A stretch of DNA of 64,000 nucleotides. It comes from an uncultured Bacilli bacterium. GTDB lineage: Bacteria > Bacillota_I > Bacilli_A > RF39 > UBA660. This document shows, piece by piece, positions 1 to 8,439 of the stretch (its first letter is position 1; each line of letters opens with the position of its first letter). The position numbers and the translations under genes are program-made. The notes under the pieces are model-generated. The model saw only the letters and a list, made by a program, of their open reading frames with translations, searched no databases and had not been told where the DNA came from. The DNA lies in the NCBI GenBank assembly GCA_934120635.1, contig CAKOUR010000007.1, positions 1-64,000 on the forward strand, in the 5' to 3' direction.

Positions 1-1
1 G

Positions 2-1483
2 TTTAAAACAAATAATGGATTTGAATATGATGAAGAGGGAAAAATAAAATTAGGTGCTTGGATAGCTAGACAAAGAAGTAGTACGTTACCAGAGAGTGAA
101 CAAGGAAGACTGCTATCACAAATAGGGATGCGTTTTGAGAGTAAAAAAAGTACACTTTCTTGGGAAGAAATGTATGAATATGCTCGTATTTATTATGAAC
201 ATCATGGAAATTTGGAGGCTTTCCAAAAGTTTAAAACAAATAATGGATTTGAATATGATGAAGAGGGAAAAATAAAATTAGGTGCTTGGATAGCTAGACA
301 AAGAATAACTGTGTCTCGAGAGAGTGAACGGGGAAAGTTGTTATCACAAATAGGGATGCGTTTTGAGAGTAAAAAAAGTACACTTTCTTGGGAAGAAATG
401 TATGAGTATGCGTGTCAATATTATGAACATCATGGAAATTTAGAAATACCATCAAAATTTAAAACTAATAATGGTTTTGAGTATGAGAAGGGTGGAAAAA
501 TTAATTTAGGAAGATGGATGGAAAGGCAAAGAAATAAAATATCTCCTGAAAGTGAGCAAGGAAGATTATTATTGAGCATTGGCATGCGATTTGAAAATAA
601 AAAATGTATGATGAGTTGGATGGAAATGTATGTATATGCGGCTAAATATTATAAACATCATGGAGATTTAGAAGTACCTGTAAAATTTAAAACAAATAAT
701 GGCTTTGAATATGAGAAAGAAGGAAAAGTTACTTTAGGTAGATGGATAGTAACGCAAAGAAGAACTATAAATCCTGAATGTGAAGAAGGAAGATTATTAT
801 TAAGTATTGGCATGCGATTTGAAAATAAAAGAAGTACACTTTCTTGGGAAGAAATGTATGAGTATGCGTGTCAATATTATGAACATCATGGAAATTTAGA
901 AGTACCATCAAAATTTAAAACAAATAATGGTTTTGAGTATGAGAAGGGCGGAAAAATTAATTTAGGAAGATGGATAGAAAAACAAAGAAATAAAATATCT
1001 CCTGAAAGTGAGCAAGGAAGATTATTATTGAGCATTGGCATGCGATTTGAAAATAAAAAATGTATGATGAGTTGGATGGAAATGTATGTATATGCGGCTA
1101 AATATTATAAACATCATGGAGATTTAGAAGTACCTGCAAAATTTAAAACAAATAATGGTTTTGAATATGAGAAAGAAGGAAAAGTTACTTTAGGTAGATG
1201 GATAGTAAAGCAAAAGCAAGATTATTATCAACAAAAAGTACTTTCTGATGAACAAATTATTTTGTTAGAGCAAATTGGAATGAATTGGTTAAGTGATTTA
1301 GTTGATAGTAGATTGCAAAAAGAAGAAATAACTGAAGAGAATACTAGAAAAAAACAAATAGAATTGTTAAATAGAACAAAGAGTTTGTTAAATCATATTG
1401 GTAATCAAGATTTTGGAAGTAAAGAAGATGTAGATAGGGTAAATCAGAAGTTTGTAGATGAGTTAAATCATAAATCTAGATAA
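2..1483 (+). CDS. Helicase-associated (HA) repeat protein, 5' end outside window
   Basis: The reading frame is open from base 2, so the true start lies upstream and any internal ATG is not the start. The product is a tandem array of units of about 76 residues. Each carries the HA-domain pattern: Trp-rich start (SWEEMYEYA), YYEHHG, a KFKTNNGF core, LGRWI..QR, and a closing LL..IGM. Full units begin at 128, 356, 584, 812 and 1040; the last runs into a non-repeat, charged C-terminal tail of about 65 residues. In the known family (Pfam Helicase_assoc type) such repeats follow a DEAD/DEAH helicase and probably bind DNA; whether a helicase precedes them here cannot be seen. A hairpin terminator follows. 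High confidence in the repeat family, low in function. Confidence 0.85.
   Translation, partial: FKTNNGFEYDEEGKIKLGAWIARQRSSTLPESEQGRLLSQIGMRFESKKSTLSWEEMYEYARIYYEHHGNLEAFQKFKTNNGFEYDEEGKIKLGAWIARQRITVSRESERGKLLSQIGMRFESKKSTLSWEEMYEYACQYYEHHGNLEIPSKFKTNNGFEYEKGGKINLGRWMERQRNKISPESEQGRLLLSIGMRFENKKCMMSWMEMYVYAAKYYKHHGDLEVPVKFKTNNGFEYEKEGKVTLGRWIVTQRRTINPECEEGRLLLSIGMRFENKRSTLSWEEMYEYACQYYEHHGNLEVPSKFKTNNGFEYEKGGKINLGRWIEKQRNKISPESEQGRLLLSIGMRFENKKCMMSWMEMYVYAAKYYKHHGDLEVPAKFKTNNGFEYEKEGKVTLGRWIVKQKQDYYQQKVLSDEQIILLEQIGMNWLSDLVDSRLQKEEITEENTRKKQIELLNRTKSLLNHIGNQDFGSKEDVDRVNQKFVDELNHKSR
356..1267 (+). repeat. Higher-order duplication of two HA units (2 x 456 bp)
   Basis: Units at 356-583 and 812-1039 are nearly identical to each other, as are units at 584-811 and 1040-about 1210. 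The two-unit block of 456 bp was therefore duplicated in tandem and in frame. The second block diverges only at its end, where the sequence passes into the unique C-terminal tail. Bases 1-77 are likewise identical or nearly so to 229-305, which points to a further recent single-unit duplication. Confidence 0.85.
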
Positions 1484-1498
1484 GACTTTAATTATAGG

Positions 1499-1519
1499 AA
1501 AATACTTATCAGTATTTTT
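1499..1519 (+). terminator. Intrinsic terminator after the HA-repeat gene
   Basis: AAAATACT at 1499-1506 pairs perfectly with AGTATTTT at 1511-1518 across a 4-nt loop, and the right arm is itself T-rich. It sits 16 nt past the stop codon of the HA-repeat gene and before cdd. Confidence 0.6.
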
Positions 1520-1544
1520 AGTGTATAGAAAGAAGGGATAAATA

Positions 1545-1943
1545 ATGAAAGAAAAGTTACAAAGTTTATTAAAAAATTCATATAGTAAATATTATCATTA
1601 TCCAGTAGCGTCTGTTATTGTGATGAAAGATGGTGTAGAGTTTAGTGGGGTTAATGTAGAAACTTCTTCTCCTGCTAGTGGAATTTGTGCTGAGAGAAAT
1701 GCTTTATATAGTGCGATTACTAATGGTTATACTAAGGGAGATGTTAAGGAAATTCATGTGATGAGTACAACAGAAAATGATTGTTTTCCATGCTTTATTT
1801 GTAGACATGCTCTTAGTGATTTATGTGATAAAGAGGTTAAAGTATTTTCTCATACTTTTAGTGATAGTAGAATTGTTATGCATACGATTGAAGAATTATG
1901 CCCATATCCTTTTGGGGATGATAGTATGAAAGAGGGGAAGTAA
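1545..1943 (+). CDS. cdd: Cytidine deaminase
   Basis: Probable cytidine/deoxycytidine deaminase of pyrimidine salvage, a cytoplasmic zinc enzyme. The zinc and catalytic signature is visible: Cys48-Ala-Glu50 (CAERNA) and Pro82-Cys83-x2-Cys86 (PCFIC). Length 132 aa is normal for the homotetrameric type. The start is an ATG preceded by AGAAGGG. The stop overlaps the era start (TAATG), indicating translational coupling. The order cdd-era-yqzL-recO is the classic Bacillota arrangement and supports the call. Confidence 0.93.
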   Translation: MKEKLQSLLKNSYSKYYHYPVASVIVMKDGVEFSGVNVETSSPASGICAERNALYSAITNGYTKGDVKEIHVMSTTENDCFPCFICRHALSDLCDKEVKVFSHTFSDSRIVMHTIEELCPYPFGDDSMKEGK

Positions 1944-2836
1944 TGAAAAGTGGATTTGTTAGCATTGTAGGCCGACCTAATGTTGGGAAAAGTACTCTTT
2001 TAAACGCGATTATTGGAAAGAAAATTGCTATTACTTCAAATACTGCTCAAACTACTAGAAATATGATTCAAGGTATTTATCATGGAGATGATGTACAAAT
2101 TATTTTTGTGGATACACCTGGTATTCATAAGCCTCATAATAAGTTAGGACAAGTTTTAAATAAACAAGCTTATTATAGTTTAAATGATGTTGATGTCATT
2201 TTGTTTTTGGTTGATGTTACAGAAAAGTTGGGGAATGGAGATAAGTTTATTTTAGAAAAGTTAAAAGAAAATGATGTTCCTGTTATTTTAGTTTTAAATA
2301 AAATGGATAAAATTACTTATTTAGAACTTTTGCCTAAGATAGAAGAGTATAAGGATTTATATCATTTTAGTGAGATTATTCCTGTATCTGCTTATAAAAA
2401 GAAAAATTTAGATGATTTAATTCAAACTGTTAGTAAATATTTGAAAGATGATATTAAATATTATGATGAAGAAACTATTACTAATGTTAGTGAGAATTTT
2501 TCTGTATCTGAGTTAATTCGAGAAAAAGTTTTATATCATACTAAAGAGGAAGTTCCTCATTCTGTTGCTTGTATTGTGGATGAAATTAGTGAGGATAAAT
2601 ATAGTATTCGAGTAATTGCTAGTTTAATCGTGGATCGAGAAAATTTAAAAAAGATTTTAATTGGGAAGAATGGTTCTATGATTAAAAGAATTGGAATGGA
2701 AGCAAGACAGGATATAGAGGAATTGTTAGGAAAAAAAGTTTATTTAGATTTACAAGTAAAAGTTGTTCCGAATTGGCGTGATAAGGATAGTTTTTTATTT
2801 AGACAACTTGGTTATGAAGATATTTCTCTTGATTAG
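1943..2836 (+). CDS. era: GTPase Era
   Basis: Essential Ras-like GTPase that binds the 3' end of 16S rRNA and assists 30S ribosome maturation at the membrane. G1 motif GRPNVGKS is at residues 10-17, G3 DTPG at about 57-60, G4 NKMD near 120. A C-terminal KH RNA-binding domain carries IGKNGSMIKRIG near residue 238. Length 297 aa matches the family. It overlaps cdd by one base and is followed by the small yqzL-like gene and recO. Confidence 0.97.
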   Translation: MKSGFVSIVGRPNVGKSTLLNAIIGKKIAITSNTAQTTRNMIQGIYHGDDVQIIFVDTPGIHKPHNKLGQVLNKQAYYSLNDVDVILFLVDVTEKLGNGDKFILEKLKENDVPVILVLNKMDKITYLELLPKIEEYKDLYHFSEIIPVSAYKKKNLDDLIQTVSKYLKDDIKYYDEETITNVSENFSVSELIREKVLYHTKEEVPHSVACIVDEISEDKYSIRVIASLIVDRENLKKILIGKNGSMIKRIGMEARQDIEELLGKKVYLDLQVKVVPNWRDKDSFLFRQLGYEDISLD

Positions 2837-2883
2837 TGTATAAATTTTTTCTATTTTGCACATGATTTTAATGGTGATAATTT

Positions 2884-3009
2884 ATGAATAGAGAAGATTT
2901 ATGGAATTTATTTAAGATGACTGGGAAAATTGAATATTATTTAAAGTATAAGAAAGACAAAGAAAGTAGGACTTGCCATGATAAGAAAAGTAACGGGGAT
3001 AGTGATTAG
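2884..3009 (+). CDS. yqzL: YqzL-like small protein
   Basis: A 41-residue ORF that is easy to overlook. It begins MNREDLWNLFKMTG and contains GKIEYYLKYKK. This matches, from memory, the N-terminal pattern of Bacillus YqzL (W-x-F..TG.IE.YL.YK), which sits at exactly this place between era and recO. Its last 32 bases overlap the recO start in another frame. No strong ribosome binding site is seen (upstream GGTGATAATTT). Function is unknown in the family. The positional conservation carries most of the weight. Confidence 0.72.
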   Translation: MNREDLWNLFKMTGKIEYYLKYKKDKESRTCHDKKSNGDSD

Positions 3010-3712
3010 TACAGTAGACTACAAAGAAAGTAGTAAGATTGTTAATATTTTTACAGAAGATGAGGGAATTATTGGGGTTCTTTCTAAAGGATGCAAAACA
3101 ATGAAAAGCAAACTTCGAGCAGTATCTACACCGCTATCTCAAGGAACTTTTTATTTAAGACAGTACGGATCAGGAATGTCATTACTAACAGAAGTCGATT
3201 TAGAAATTTCTTATAAAGAAATACGAAAAGATATCATTAAACAAAATTATGCTTTATTTTTATTAGACCTTGCTAGTCAAGTTTATCGTCATGGTAAGCA
3301 AAAGCAAATTTATTCTTTATTAATTTCTGCTTTAGCAAAGATTGAGGAAGGCTATGATGCTGAAGTCATTACTAATATTGTGGAATTACAGTTACTTAAG
3401 TATCTTGGTATTCAGCCAGAACTTTCTTGCTGTGTTAGTTGTGGCAATAAGGAAGATATTATTACGATTTCTAGTTATAAGGGAGGTTATCTTTGTAAGA
3501 GATGTGTTGGTGGGGAATTTGTTTATTCTTTAAAGATGATTAAATTAATTAGAATGTTATCTTTGGTAGATTTGGATAAGATTAAACGGATTGATATTCG
3601 GGATGAAGTAAAGAAAGAGATATCTATTTTTATTGATGACTATTATGATAGATATTCAGGATTATATTTAAAAAGTCGTGATATTTTAAGAGAGTTTTCT
3701 TATCTTAAATAA
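2978..3712 (+). CDS. recO: DNA repair protein RecO
   Basis: Recombination mediator that loads RecA onto SSB-coated single-stranded DNA in the RecFOR pathway. The N-terminus shows the OB-fold pattern (VTGIVISTVDYKESSKIV, then IFTEDEG). A four-cysteine zinc finger typical of RecO is present in the C-terminal half, with CCVSC at about 149-155 and CKRC at about 174. Length 244 aa is normal. The start ATG lies inside the end of the yqzL-like gene, so the two may be translationally coupled. Confidence 0.93.
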   Translation: MIRKVTGIVISTVDYKESSKIVNIFTEDEGIIGVLSKGCKTMKSKLRAVSTPLSQGTFYLRQYGSGMSLLTEVDLEISYKEIRKDIIKQNYALFLLDLASQVYRHGKQKQIYSLLISALAKIEEGYDAEVITNIVELQLLKYLGIQPELSCCVSCGNKEDIITISSYKGGYLCKRCVGGEFVYSLKMIKLIRMLSLVDLDKIKRIDIRDEVKKEISIFIDDYYDRYSGLYLKSRDILREFSYLK

Positions 3713-3751
3713 AAATACTGATTGAGGATGAAAGTCTTTATCAGTATTTTT
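3711..3751 (+). terminator. Intrinsic terminator after recO
   Basis: AAAAATACTGAT at 3711-3722 pairs perfectly (12 bp) with ATCAGTATTTTT at 3740-3751. The left arm begins inside the recO stop codon. The inner core ACTGAT/ATCAGT resembles the terminator at 1499. Confidence 0.75.
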
Positions 3752-3790
3752 CTTGTAAAAACATTTTTTGTAAAGTCGTTGTTAAGTAGG

Positions 3791-3819
3791 TTGTCAAGTA
3801 ATCTTAGATGTGCTACACT
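3791..3819 (+). promoter_or_regulatory. Promoter of the polysaccharide locus (tagO)
   Basis: TTGTCA at 3791-3796 and TACACT at 3814-3819 are separated by exactly 17 bp, a sigma-A type arrangement. The start of transcription would fall about 10 nt before the AGAGGTG ribosome binding site of the gene at 3837. Confidence 0.6.
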
Positions 3820-3836
3820 TTAAATAGAGGTGTAGT

Positions 3837-4919
3837 ATGGAATATTCAAGACTATTTATGATGGTATTTATTGTATTTTTATTTGTGGTTATTTTTATCC
3901 CTATTGTGAAAAGAATTGCGATTCATATTGGGGCGTTAGATATTCCTAATGCGAGGAAGGTACATAAGGTACCTATTCCAAGATTAGGTGGTTTAGGAAT
4001 TTATGCTGGTTTTTTGCTAGGATATATGTTATTTGGTAGAGAATCTATTCAGATGAATGCTGTTTTGATTGGTAGTTTTATTATTATTTTAACAGGAATG
4101 ATTGATGATATTAAGCCTGTTCCTGCTCGTTATAAAATTCTTGGACAGATTGCTGCTGCTATGGTTATTCCTTTTTATGGGGGAATTGTTTTGCAAGATA
4201 TGAGTGCTTTTGGTTTATATTTTAATTTTGGAGGATTTGCTTCTATTGTTACGGTTGTTTTTATTGTAGCAATTATGAATTGTATTAATATTATTGATGG
4301 ATTAGATGGTCTTGCAGGAGGAATTGCTGCTATTTATTTTTTGATGATAGGGATTATTGCAGTGATGTTTAAATCATCTGGATTAGATGTGATATTAACT
4401 TTTGTTATGTTAGGAGCAACCTTAGGGTTTTTGGTTCATAATTTTCATCCGGCTAGTATTTTTATGGGGGATTCTGGTAGTTTATTTTTAGGATATATTA
4501 TTTCTGTAATCTCTTTGCTAGGGTATAAGAATGTTACTTTTACTTCTTTGATTGTACCTATCTTTTTACTTGCTATTCCTATTTTGGATACTTTGTTTGC
4601 TATTATTAGAAGGATGTTAAAGCATGAATCTATTGCTATGCCAGATAAGTGTCATTTACATCATCAGTTATTAAAGTTAAATTTTTCAGTAACAAAAGCT
4701 GTTTTAATTATTTATTTTTTTGATGTTTTATTTGCTATTGCTTCTATCATTTATGTTATGGATGATAGTAATGCAGGGGTTATTATTTATAGTTTGTTAT
4801 TTATTGTGGTTATTACTTTGGTAATAAGAACAGATATTATTAGTGATAAAAGAATAGAAGGGAAACTTCCATTTTTAAATAAAAATAAAAATAAGAATTT
4901 AAGGAGGAGTAAAAAATGA
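3837..4919 (+). CDS. tagO: Undecaprenyl-phosphate sugar-1-phosphate transferase (TagO/WecA type)
   Basis: Integral membrane enzyme that transfers a HexNAc-1-phosphate from a UDP-sugar onto undecaprenyl phosphate, the first lipid-linked step of wall teichoic acid or similar polysaccharides. Diagnostic MraY/WecA-superfamily motifs are in order: NARKVHKVPIPRLGG at 38-52, DDIKPVP near 89, NIIDGLDGLAGG near 150-162, GDSGSLFLGY near 211 and the cytoplasmic HLHHQLL near 272. About ten hydrophobic segments; basic C-terminal tail. The stop overlaps rfbA by ATGA. First gene of the rhamnose polysaccharide operon. Confidence 0.92.
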   Translation: MEYSRLFMMVFIVFLFVVIFIPIVKRIAIHIGALDIPNARKVHKVPIPRLGGLGIYAGFLLGYMLFGRESIQMNAVLIGSFIIILTGMIDDIKPVPARYKILGQIAAAMVIPFYGGIVLQDMSAFGLYFNFGGFASIVTVVFIVAIMNCINIIDGLDGLAGGIAAIYFLMIGIIAVMFKSSGLDVILTFVMLGATLGFLVHNFHPASIFMGDSGSLFLGYIISVISLLGYKNVTFTSLIVPIFLLAIPILDTLFAIIRRMLKHESIAMPDKCHLHHQLLKLNFSVTKAVLIIYFFDVLFAIASIIYVMDDSNAGVIIYSLLFIVVITLVIRTDIISDKRIEGKLPFLNKNKNKNLRRSKK

Positions 4920-5794
4920 AAGGAATTATTTTAGCAGGAGGATCTGGTACAAGACTTTATCCGATTACAATGGGGACTTCTAAACAATTATTAAATGTTT
5001 ATGATAAGCCAATGATTTATTATCCTTTATCGACTTTAATGCAAGCAGGGATAAAAGATATTTTGTTGATTACAACAAGGGAAGATCAAGCATCTTTTAA
5101 AAGATTATTAGGAGATGGAAAACATTTGGGAGTAAATATTACTTATACTATTCAACCTTCTCCTGATGGACTTGCACAAGCTTTTTTATTAGGTCGTGAG
5201 TTTATTGGGGATGATGCATGTGCGATGGTTTTAGGTGATAATATTTTCTATGGTAGTGGTTTTGAAGAAGTATTGATGAATGCTACTCAAAATGCAATAG
5301 AAGGATACGCGACTATCTTTGGGGTTCATGTTAAAGATCCAGAGAGATTTGGAATTATGGAGATTGATTCGGATAAAAATGTTTTAAGTGTTGAAGAAAA
5401 GCCACTTCAACCTAAGAGTGATTTGGCAATTACGGGACTTTATTTTTATCCTAAGGGAGTAAGCAATAAAGCTTCTCTTGTTAGACCTTCAAAAAGAGGA
5501 GAATTAGAAATTACTACTTTAAATGACATGTATTTACAAGAAGGAATTTTAAAAGCTTGTCTTTTAGATGAAGGATATACTTGGTTTGATACTGGTACAG
5601 AAGAGTCGATGGCTGATGCTACAGCGATGATTCGTTCGATTCAAAATAATAAGGATAAGGTAATTTGTTGTCCTGAGGCAATTGCTTATTATAAAGGATG
5701 GTTATCAGAGGAAGAATTAGAGAAGAGTGCTGATTTGATGAAAAAGAATAGGTACGGTAAATATTTAAAGAAAGTTTTAGAAAAAGGGAAATAA
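4916..5794 (+). CDS. rfbA: Glucose-1-phosphate thymidylyltransferase
   Basis: Makes dTDP-glucose from dTTP and glucose 1-phosphate, the first committed step of dTDP-L-rhamnose. The nucleotide-binding loop GGSGTRLYPIT is at residues 8-18, followed by SKQLLNVYDKPMIYYPLSTL; GDNIFYG and the VEEKP and TWFDTGT motifs of RmlA are present. At 292 aa it is full length. It overlaps tagO by four bases and heads the run rfbA-rfbD-rfbB-rfbC. Confidence 0.96.
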   Translation: MKGIILAGGSGTRLYPITMGTSKQLLNVYDKPMIYYPLSTLMQAGIKDILLITTREDQASFKRLLGDGKHLGVNITYTIQPSPDGLAQAFLLGREFIGDDACAMVLGDNIFYGSGFEEVLMNATQNAIEGYATIFGVHVKDPERFGIMEIDSDKNVLSVEEKPLQPKSDLAITGLYFYPKGVSNKASLVRPSKRGELEITTLNDMYLQEGILKACLLDEGYTWFDTGTEESMADATAMIRSIQNNKDKVICCPEAIAYYKGWLSEEELEKSADLMKKNRYGKYLKKVLEKGK

Positions 5795-5863
5795 AATATA
5801 AAAATTTTGTTATGTTTGGTTAATAAGACTTTTCAGTATTTTTAGAATAAAAGGAGATAATAA

Positions 5864-6721
5864 ATGAAGTTTTTTATTACAGGTGTGAATGGACAATTAG
5901 GTTATGATGTAAAACGTGAATTGTTAGAAAGAGGCTATACAGATATTTTAGCACCGACAAGAGTAGATTTGGATATTACGAATGAGGATGCTGTTAAGAA
6001 GATGATAAGGGAATATCGGCCTTCAGTTATCTTTCATTGTGCAGCGTATACGGCAGTGGATAAGGCAGAAGAAGAGCAAGAAAAATGCTATCAAGTTAAT
6101 GTTCTTGGAACAAAGTATTTGACTGAAGCTGCAAAAGAAGTGGGAGCAAAAATTATTTATATTAGTACTGATTATGTTTTTGATGGTACGAAAGAGGGAC
6201 TTTATCAAATAGAAGATAAGGTTAATCCTGTGAATTATTATGGGAAGACAAAATACTTAGGAGAGAATTTTATTCGTGAATATGATAATCATATTATTGT
6301 TCGAATTTCTTGGGTATTTGGGATTAATGGAAAGAATTTTATTCGGACAATGTTAAATTTAGCAGAGTCACATAAAGAGTTAAATGTTGTTTGTGATCAA
6401 ATTGGGAGTCCAACTTATACAAAAGATTTAGCAGGTCTTTTAGTAAATATGTTTTTAAGTAATGTGAAAGGTTTATATCATGTGACAAATGAAGGCTATT
6501 GTAGTTGGTATGAGTTTGCAGAATTTATTTTTAAAGAGAGCCGTAAGAAAGTTAAGGTTCATCCTATATTAACAAAAGATTATAAAACAATTGCTAAAAG
6601 ACCGTTAAATTCTAAACTTAGTAAAGAGAGTCTAGATGATATAGGGATGAAAAGATTACCAGAGTGGCAAGATGCCGTAAAAAGATATATTCATGAGTTA
6701 AAGAAAGAGGGAGTAAAATGA
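5864..6721 (+). CDS. rfbD: dTDP-4-dehydrorhamnose reductase
   Basis: Last step of dTDP-L-rhamnose synthesis, NAD(P)H-dependent reduction of the 4-keto sugar. Extended-SDR fold: GVNGQLGYDV nucleotide loop at about 7-16, TDYVFDG, and catalytic YYGKTKYLGE (Tyr-x3-Lys). At 285 aa it is normal. The ribosome binding site AAAGGAG precedes an ATG. Its TGA stop overlaps the rfbB start (ATGA). A 69-bp AT-rich gap separates it from rfbA. Confidence 0.95.
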   Translation: MKFFITGVNGQLGYDVKRELLERGYTDILAPTRVDLDITNEDAVKKMIREYRPSVIFHCAAYTAVDKAEEEQEKCYQVNVLGTKYLTEAAKEVGAKIIYISTDYVFDGTKEGLYQIEDKVNPVNYYGKTKYLGENFIREYDNHIIVRISWVFGINGKNFIRTMLNLAESHKELNVVCDQIGSPTYTKDLAGLLVNMFLSNVKGLYHVTNEGYCSWYEFAEFIFKESRKKVKVHPILTKDYKTIAKRPLNSKLSKESLDDIGMKRLPEWQDAVKRYIHELKKEGVK

Positions 6722-7728
6722 AATTTTTAGTAACTGGTGGGGCTGGTTTTATTGGTAGTAATTTTATGCATTATGAAGTAAAGAAATATCAGAGTGATAT
6801 GTTTGTTTGTTTAGATGCATTAACTTATGCTGGAAATTATAATAATATTAAAGATTTAGAGGAATATGATAATTTTAAATTTGTTCATGGCGATATTACG
6901 GATAGGGAATTTATTGATAAGTTATTTTTAGAAGAAAAATTTGATGTTGTCATTAATTTTGCTGCTGAGAGTCATGTAGATAATTCGATTAAGAATCCTA
7001 GTATCTTTTTAACCACTAATATTATTGGGACAAGTGTTTTGATGGATGCTTGTAGAAAGTATGGGATTAAGAGATATCATCAAGTTTCTACAGATGAAGT
7101 ATATGGGGATTTACCTTTAGATAGACCAGATTTATTGTTTACAGAAAGTACGCCTCTTCATACTTCTAGTCCTTATTCTAGTTCAAAGGCTAGTGCTGAT
7201 TTACTTGTTATGGCATATCATAGAACTTATGGACTTCCTGTTACGATTAGTAGATGTAGTAATAATTATGGTCCTTATCAATTTCCTGAAAAATTAATTC
7301 CTTTAGTGATTTCTAAGGCGTTAAAAGATGAAAAGATTCCAGTTTATGGAACAGGAGAGAATGTAAGGGATTGGATTCATGTTATCGATCATAATATTGG
7401 GGTAGATAAGATTGTTCGTGAAGGTGCTGATGGAGAAGTTTATAATTTAGGTGGACACTCTGAGAGAAGTAATTTAGAAGTTGTGAAAACAATATTGAAA
7501 CAGATGGGTAAGAGTGAAGATTTAATTACTTTTGTTGCTGATCGAAAGGGTCATGATTTAAGATATGCAATTGATTCATCAAAGGTAGAAAGTAAGTTAG
7601 GTTGGAATAGAACTTATACTTTTGATGAAGGGATTAAAGAAACTGTTGATTGGTATTTAAATCATGAGGATTGGATAGAAAATATTTTAAGTGGTGAATA
7701 TAAGAATGCTTTTAAGGAGGATAAATAA
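6718..7728 (+). CDS. rfbB: dTDP-glucose 4,6-dehydratase
   Basis: Converts dTDP-glucose to dTDP-4-keto-6-deoxyglucose using tightly bound NAD+. GGAGFIGSNF is at residues 7-16, STDEVYG and catalytic YSSSKASAD are present, and the C-terminal RDWIHV.DH motif is intact. At 336 aa it is full length. It is coupled on both sides: ATGA with rfbD and a one-base overlap with rfbC. Confidence 0.96.
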   Translation: MKFLVTGGAGFIGSNFMHYEVKKYQSDMFVCLDALTYAGNYNNIKDLEEYDNFKFVHGDITDREFIDKLFLEEKFDVVINFAAESHVDNSIKNPSIFLTTNIIGTSVLMDACRKYGIKRYHQVSTDEVYGDLPLDRPDLLFTESTPLHTSSPYSSSKASADLLVMAYHRTYGLPVTISRCSNNYGPYQFPEKLIPLVISKALKDEKIPVYGTGENVRDWIHVIDHNIGVDKIVREGADGEVYNLGGHSERSNLEVVKTILKQMGKSEDLITFVADRKGHDLRYAIDSSKVESKLGWNRTYTFDEGIKETVDWYLNHEDWIENILSGEYKNAFKEDK

Positions 7729-8324
7729 TGAAGAAGATTGCTACTGAATTAAAAGATTGTTATATATTAGAACCTAGTGTTTTTGGAGATGAGAGAGGAT
7801 ATTTTAGTCCTTTCTTTATTCAAAAAGAAATGGATAAAGAAGGAATTAAATTTTATGGTGTTGTACAGTGTAATCGTAGTAAAAGTGCTAAAGGTGTAGT
7901 AAGAGGACTTCATTTTCAAAAGAATCCTAAATGTCAGACTAAGTTAGTTGAAGTAATACAGGGAAGTGCTATTGATGTTGTTGTAGATATTCGTGAAGGT
8001 TCTCCTACTTATGGGAAACATACGGCAGTATTATTAAAACCATATGATGCTAACGATAAGGAAAGTGGAAGGCAATTATATGTTCCAAGAGGATTTGCTC
8101 ATGGATTTATTAGTTTAGAGGATAATACTATTTTTCAGTATTTGATTGATAATGATTATGCTCCTGACTATGAAGGGGGAATTTATTGGAATGATCCTGA
8201 ACTTGGTATTGATTGGGATGGTATGTTTAAAAAGTATGGAATAGATAAGCCTATTACTAGTGAGAAGGATACTAAGCATTTGGTATTAGGAAAGAGTCCA
8301 AAATATTTTCACTATGGAGAATAA
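7728..8324 (+). CDS. rfbC: dTDP-4-dehydrorhamnose 3,5-epimerase
   Basis: Double epimerase of the rhamnose pathway, a cupin-fold dimer. GVVRGLHFQ carries the catalytic His region (about 65), RGFAHGF and YEGGIYWNDPELGIDW are typical of RmlC. At 198 aa it is slightly longer than the minimal family. It closes the four-gene set, so the cell can make dTDP-L-rhamnose. A bidirectional terminator follows. Confidence 0.95.
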   Translation: MKKIATELKDCYILEPSVFGDERGYFSPFFIQKEMDKEGIKFYGVVQCNRSKSAKGVVRGLHFQKNPKCQTKLVEVIQGSAIDVVVDIREGSPTYGKHTAVLLKPYDANDKESGRQLYVPRGFAHGFISLEDNTIFQYLIDNDYAPDYEGGIYWNDPELGIDWDGMFKKYGIDKPITSEKDTKHLVLGKSPKYFHYGE

Positions 8325-8368
8325 AAAAGAAATGTTGTAATGAGTTTGTAGTATTTAGTACTACTGAA

Positions 8369-8400
8369 AATAACATCTAAATTTTTAGATGTTATTTTTT
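8369..8400. terminator. Bidirectional terminator between rfbC and the reverse RgpF-like gene
   Basis: AATAACATCTAAA (8369-8381) pairs with TTTAGATGTTATT (8384-8396), followed by a T run on the + strand; an A run on the left makes it usable from both sides. A second small hairpin, GTAGTA/TACTAC, lies at 8349-8365. Confidence 0.7.
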
Positions 8401-8439
8401 ATATTATATATTTTTTTAGAGTAGCAAATTATTTAATTT

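Noticed and set aside
228..1267. CRISPR array
   Set aside because: The 228-bp repeats have no spacers and encode protein repeats in frame.
128..1483. Treating ATG 128 as the gene start
   Set aside because: The frame is open to base 2 and the upstream bases encode another HA repeat.
3342..3533. 63-codon ORF inside recO
   Set aside because: Shadow frame of recO, starting without a ribosome binding site.
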